A stretch of DNA of 13,385 nt from an uncultured Lautropia sp. (GTDB lineage Bacteria > Pseudomonadota > Gammaproteobacteria > Burkholderiales > Burkholderiaceae_E): the NCBI GenBank assembly GCA_938046755.1, contig CALIXC010000153.1:1-13385 (forward strand), in the 5' to 3' direction. The translations under genes were made by a program, and so were the position numbers. Within the stretch, counting starts at the first letter, position 1. Each line of letters starts with the position of its first letter. The notes beneath the pieces were generated by a model. The model was not told the origin of the DNA, did not search any database, and saw only the letters and a program-made list of their open reading frames with translations. Positions 12,758-13,385 of the stretch are shown piece by piece.

Positions 12758-13385
12758 CTAGTGCGCCTCGATCCGCGTTCTGTCCACGATGCGCTCGTCG
12801 GGCTGCACGATCACCGCATCGCCTTCAGCCAGCCCTTCCAGTACCTGCACGTGGGTGGCTGACCGCAGACCCGTGCGCACCGACGTGAGCCGCGCCCGAC
12901 CATCCGCCACACGATACAGAGCATAGCCTCCCGGCTTGCCGCGGTCATCCAGGAACAGGCTGCTGGCCGGTACCTGCAACGCGCGATCCTCGTGTCGCAA
13001 CAGGAACTCCAGCTCCACCCGGTAGGCATCGCCCAGCGCCGCCCATTCGCTGCGCGGGCTGTCGAAATCCAGGATCACCCGCGTGCGCTGTTCCTCCACG
13101 CCCAGCGCCGACACCTTGGTGAAGCCCCCCGGCTCCACCCGCCGGACATGCGCCTGCAGCGCACCGGCGCCGCCCCAGTGCAACAGCCGCACCGGTGTGC
13201 CCGGGCGCAGATGCACTGCATCCGCCGACAGCACCTCGGCCTCGATCTCCAGCTGGGCCGTATCGCCGATCTCCATCAGCGCCTGCCCCACCGTCACCGG
13301 CGTGGCGCTTTCCAGCGTGCGCTTGAGCACCACGCCCGTCACCGGCGCCACCACGGCCACCGGCTGCCTGCCCGCCTCACGCGGT
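12758..13385 (-). CDS. HlyD/RND-type periplasmic adaptor, C-terminal part (cut by window end)
   Basis: About 208 residues are visible and the frame is open to the right edge, so the N-terminus (signal or membrane anchor, coiled-coil hairpin) is missing. The visible part starts with the second half of a lipoyl-like domain (VAPVTGVVLKR, then GQALMEIGD). The beta-barrel domain follows (LEIEAEVLSADAVHLRPGTPVRL) and then a membrane-proximal domain ending GLAEGDAVIVQPDERIVDRTRI. This order fits membrane-fusion proteins that link an inner-membrane pump to an outer-membrane channel. The partner pump would lie outside the window, and the substrate cannot be told. It converges with the TAXI gene with 28 bp between stops and no good terminator. 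An internal GTG at 13360 is not the true start, because the family similarity continues upstream. Confidence 0.82.
   Translation of the reverse strand, partial: PREAGRQPVAVVAPVTGVVLKRTLESATPVTVGQALMEIGDTAQLEIEAEVLSADAVHLRPGTPVRLLHWGGAGALQAHVRRVEPGGFTKVSALGVEEQRTRVILDFDSPRSEWAALGDAYRVELEFLLRHEDRALQVPASSLFLDDRGKPGGYALYRVADGRARLTSVRTGLRSATHVQVLEGLAEGDAVIVQPDERIVDRTRIEAH

Noticed and set aside
1..13385. CRISPR arrays, tRNA or rRNA genes, integrases and transposases
   Set aside because: No regularly spaced repeats, cloverleaf-like sequences or recombinase motifs were seen on either strand.

Overview
The window reads as chromosomal DNA of a GC-rich betaproteobacterium, most likely order Burkholderiales. 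The evidence is a DUF2863 gene (a family I know from that order), a betaproteobacterial-style rnhA-dnaQ pair, and about 65-72% GC in most lines. A Lautropia-like genome is possible, but I cannot fix the genus. Most of the content is core genome. I see no phage, insertion sequence, CRISPR array, tRNA or rRNA.

Layout, left to right. (1) 1-1640 is lower in GC (about 48-57% in lines counted by hand). It holds a leftward TIGR04325-type methyltransferase and a small rightward DUF1488-like gene, separated by about 350 bp of non-coding DNA. (2) 1640-6860 is a leftward run, probably one operon: yafS-like methyltransferase, rnhA, dnaQ, DUF2863, cls. The rnhA stop and dnaQ start overlap by one base. (3) 6861-7141 is the divergent control region between yafS and gloB. 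Its core is a perfect 14-bp inverted repeat inside a longer, diverged inverted repeat of about 160 bp. (4) 7142-10240 holds rightward gloB (glyoxalase II) and mltD (lytic transglycosylase lipoprotein with two LysM domains and a long basic Ser/Thr/Arg/Ala tail), closed by a strong bidirectional terminator. (5) 10367-11440 is a leftward 6-phosphofructokinase. (6) 11695-12729 is a rightward TAXI-type periplasmic binding protein with no permease beside it. (7) 12758-13385 is the C-terminal part of a leftward HlyD/RND-type adaptor, cut by the window edge.

The group mltD-gloB-yafS-rnhA-dnaQ matches the gene neighbourhood in Escherichia coli, including the divergent gloB/yafS pair, so this is an old conserved block. 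Here rnhA and dnaQ run in tandem, and DUF2863 and cls are added downstream. The block covers RNA:DNA hybrid removal and replication proofreading (rnhA, dnaQ), methylglyoxal detoxification (gloB), wall turnover (mltD) and membrane lipid synthesis (cls).

I found no clear new multi-gene system. The item most worth a second look is the long inverted repeat at 6908-7069. It gives both divergent genes matching TTGACA boxes and related 5' leaders, and could be a palindromic mobile element or an inverted promoter duplication. Next are the mixed ATP/PPi active-site pattern of the phosphofructokinase, the MltD tail and the linker inside Cls.
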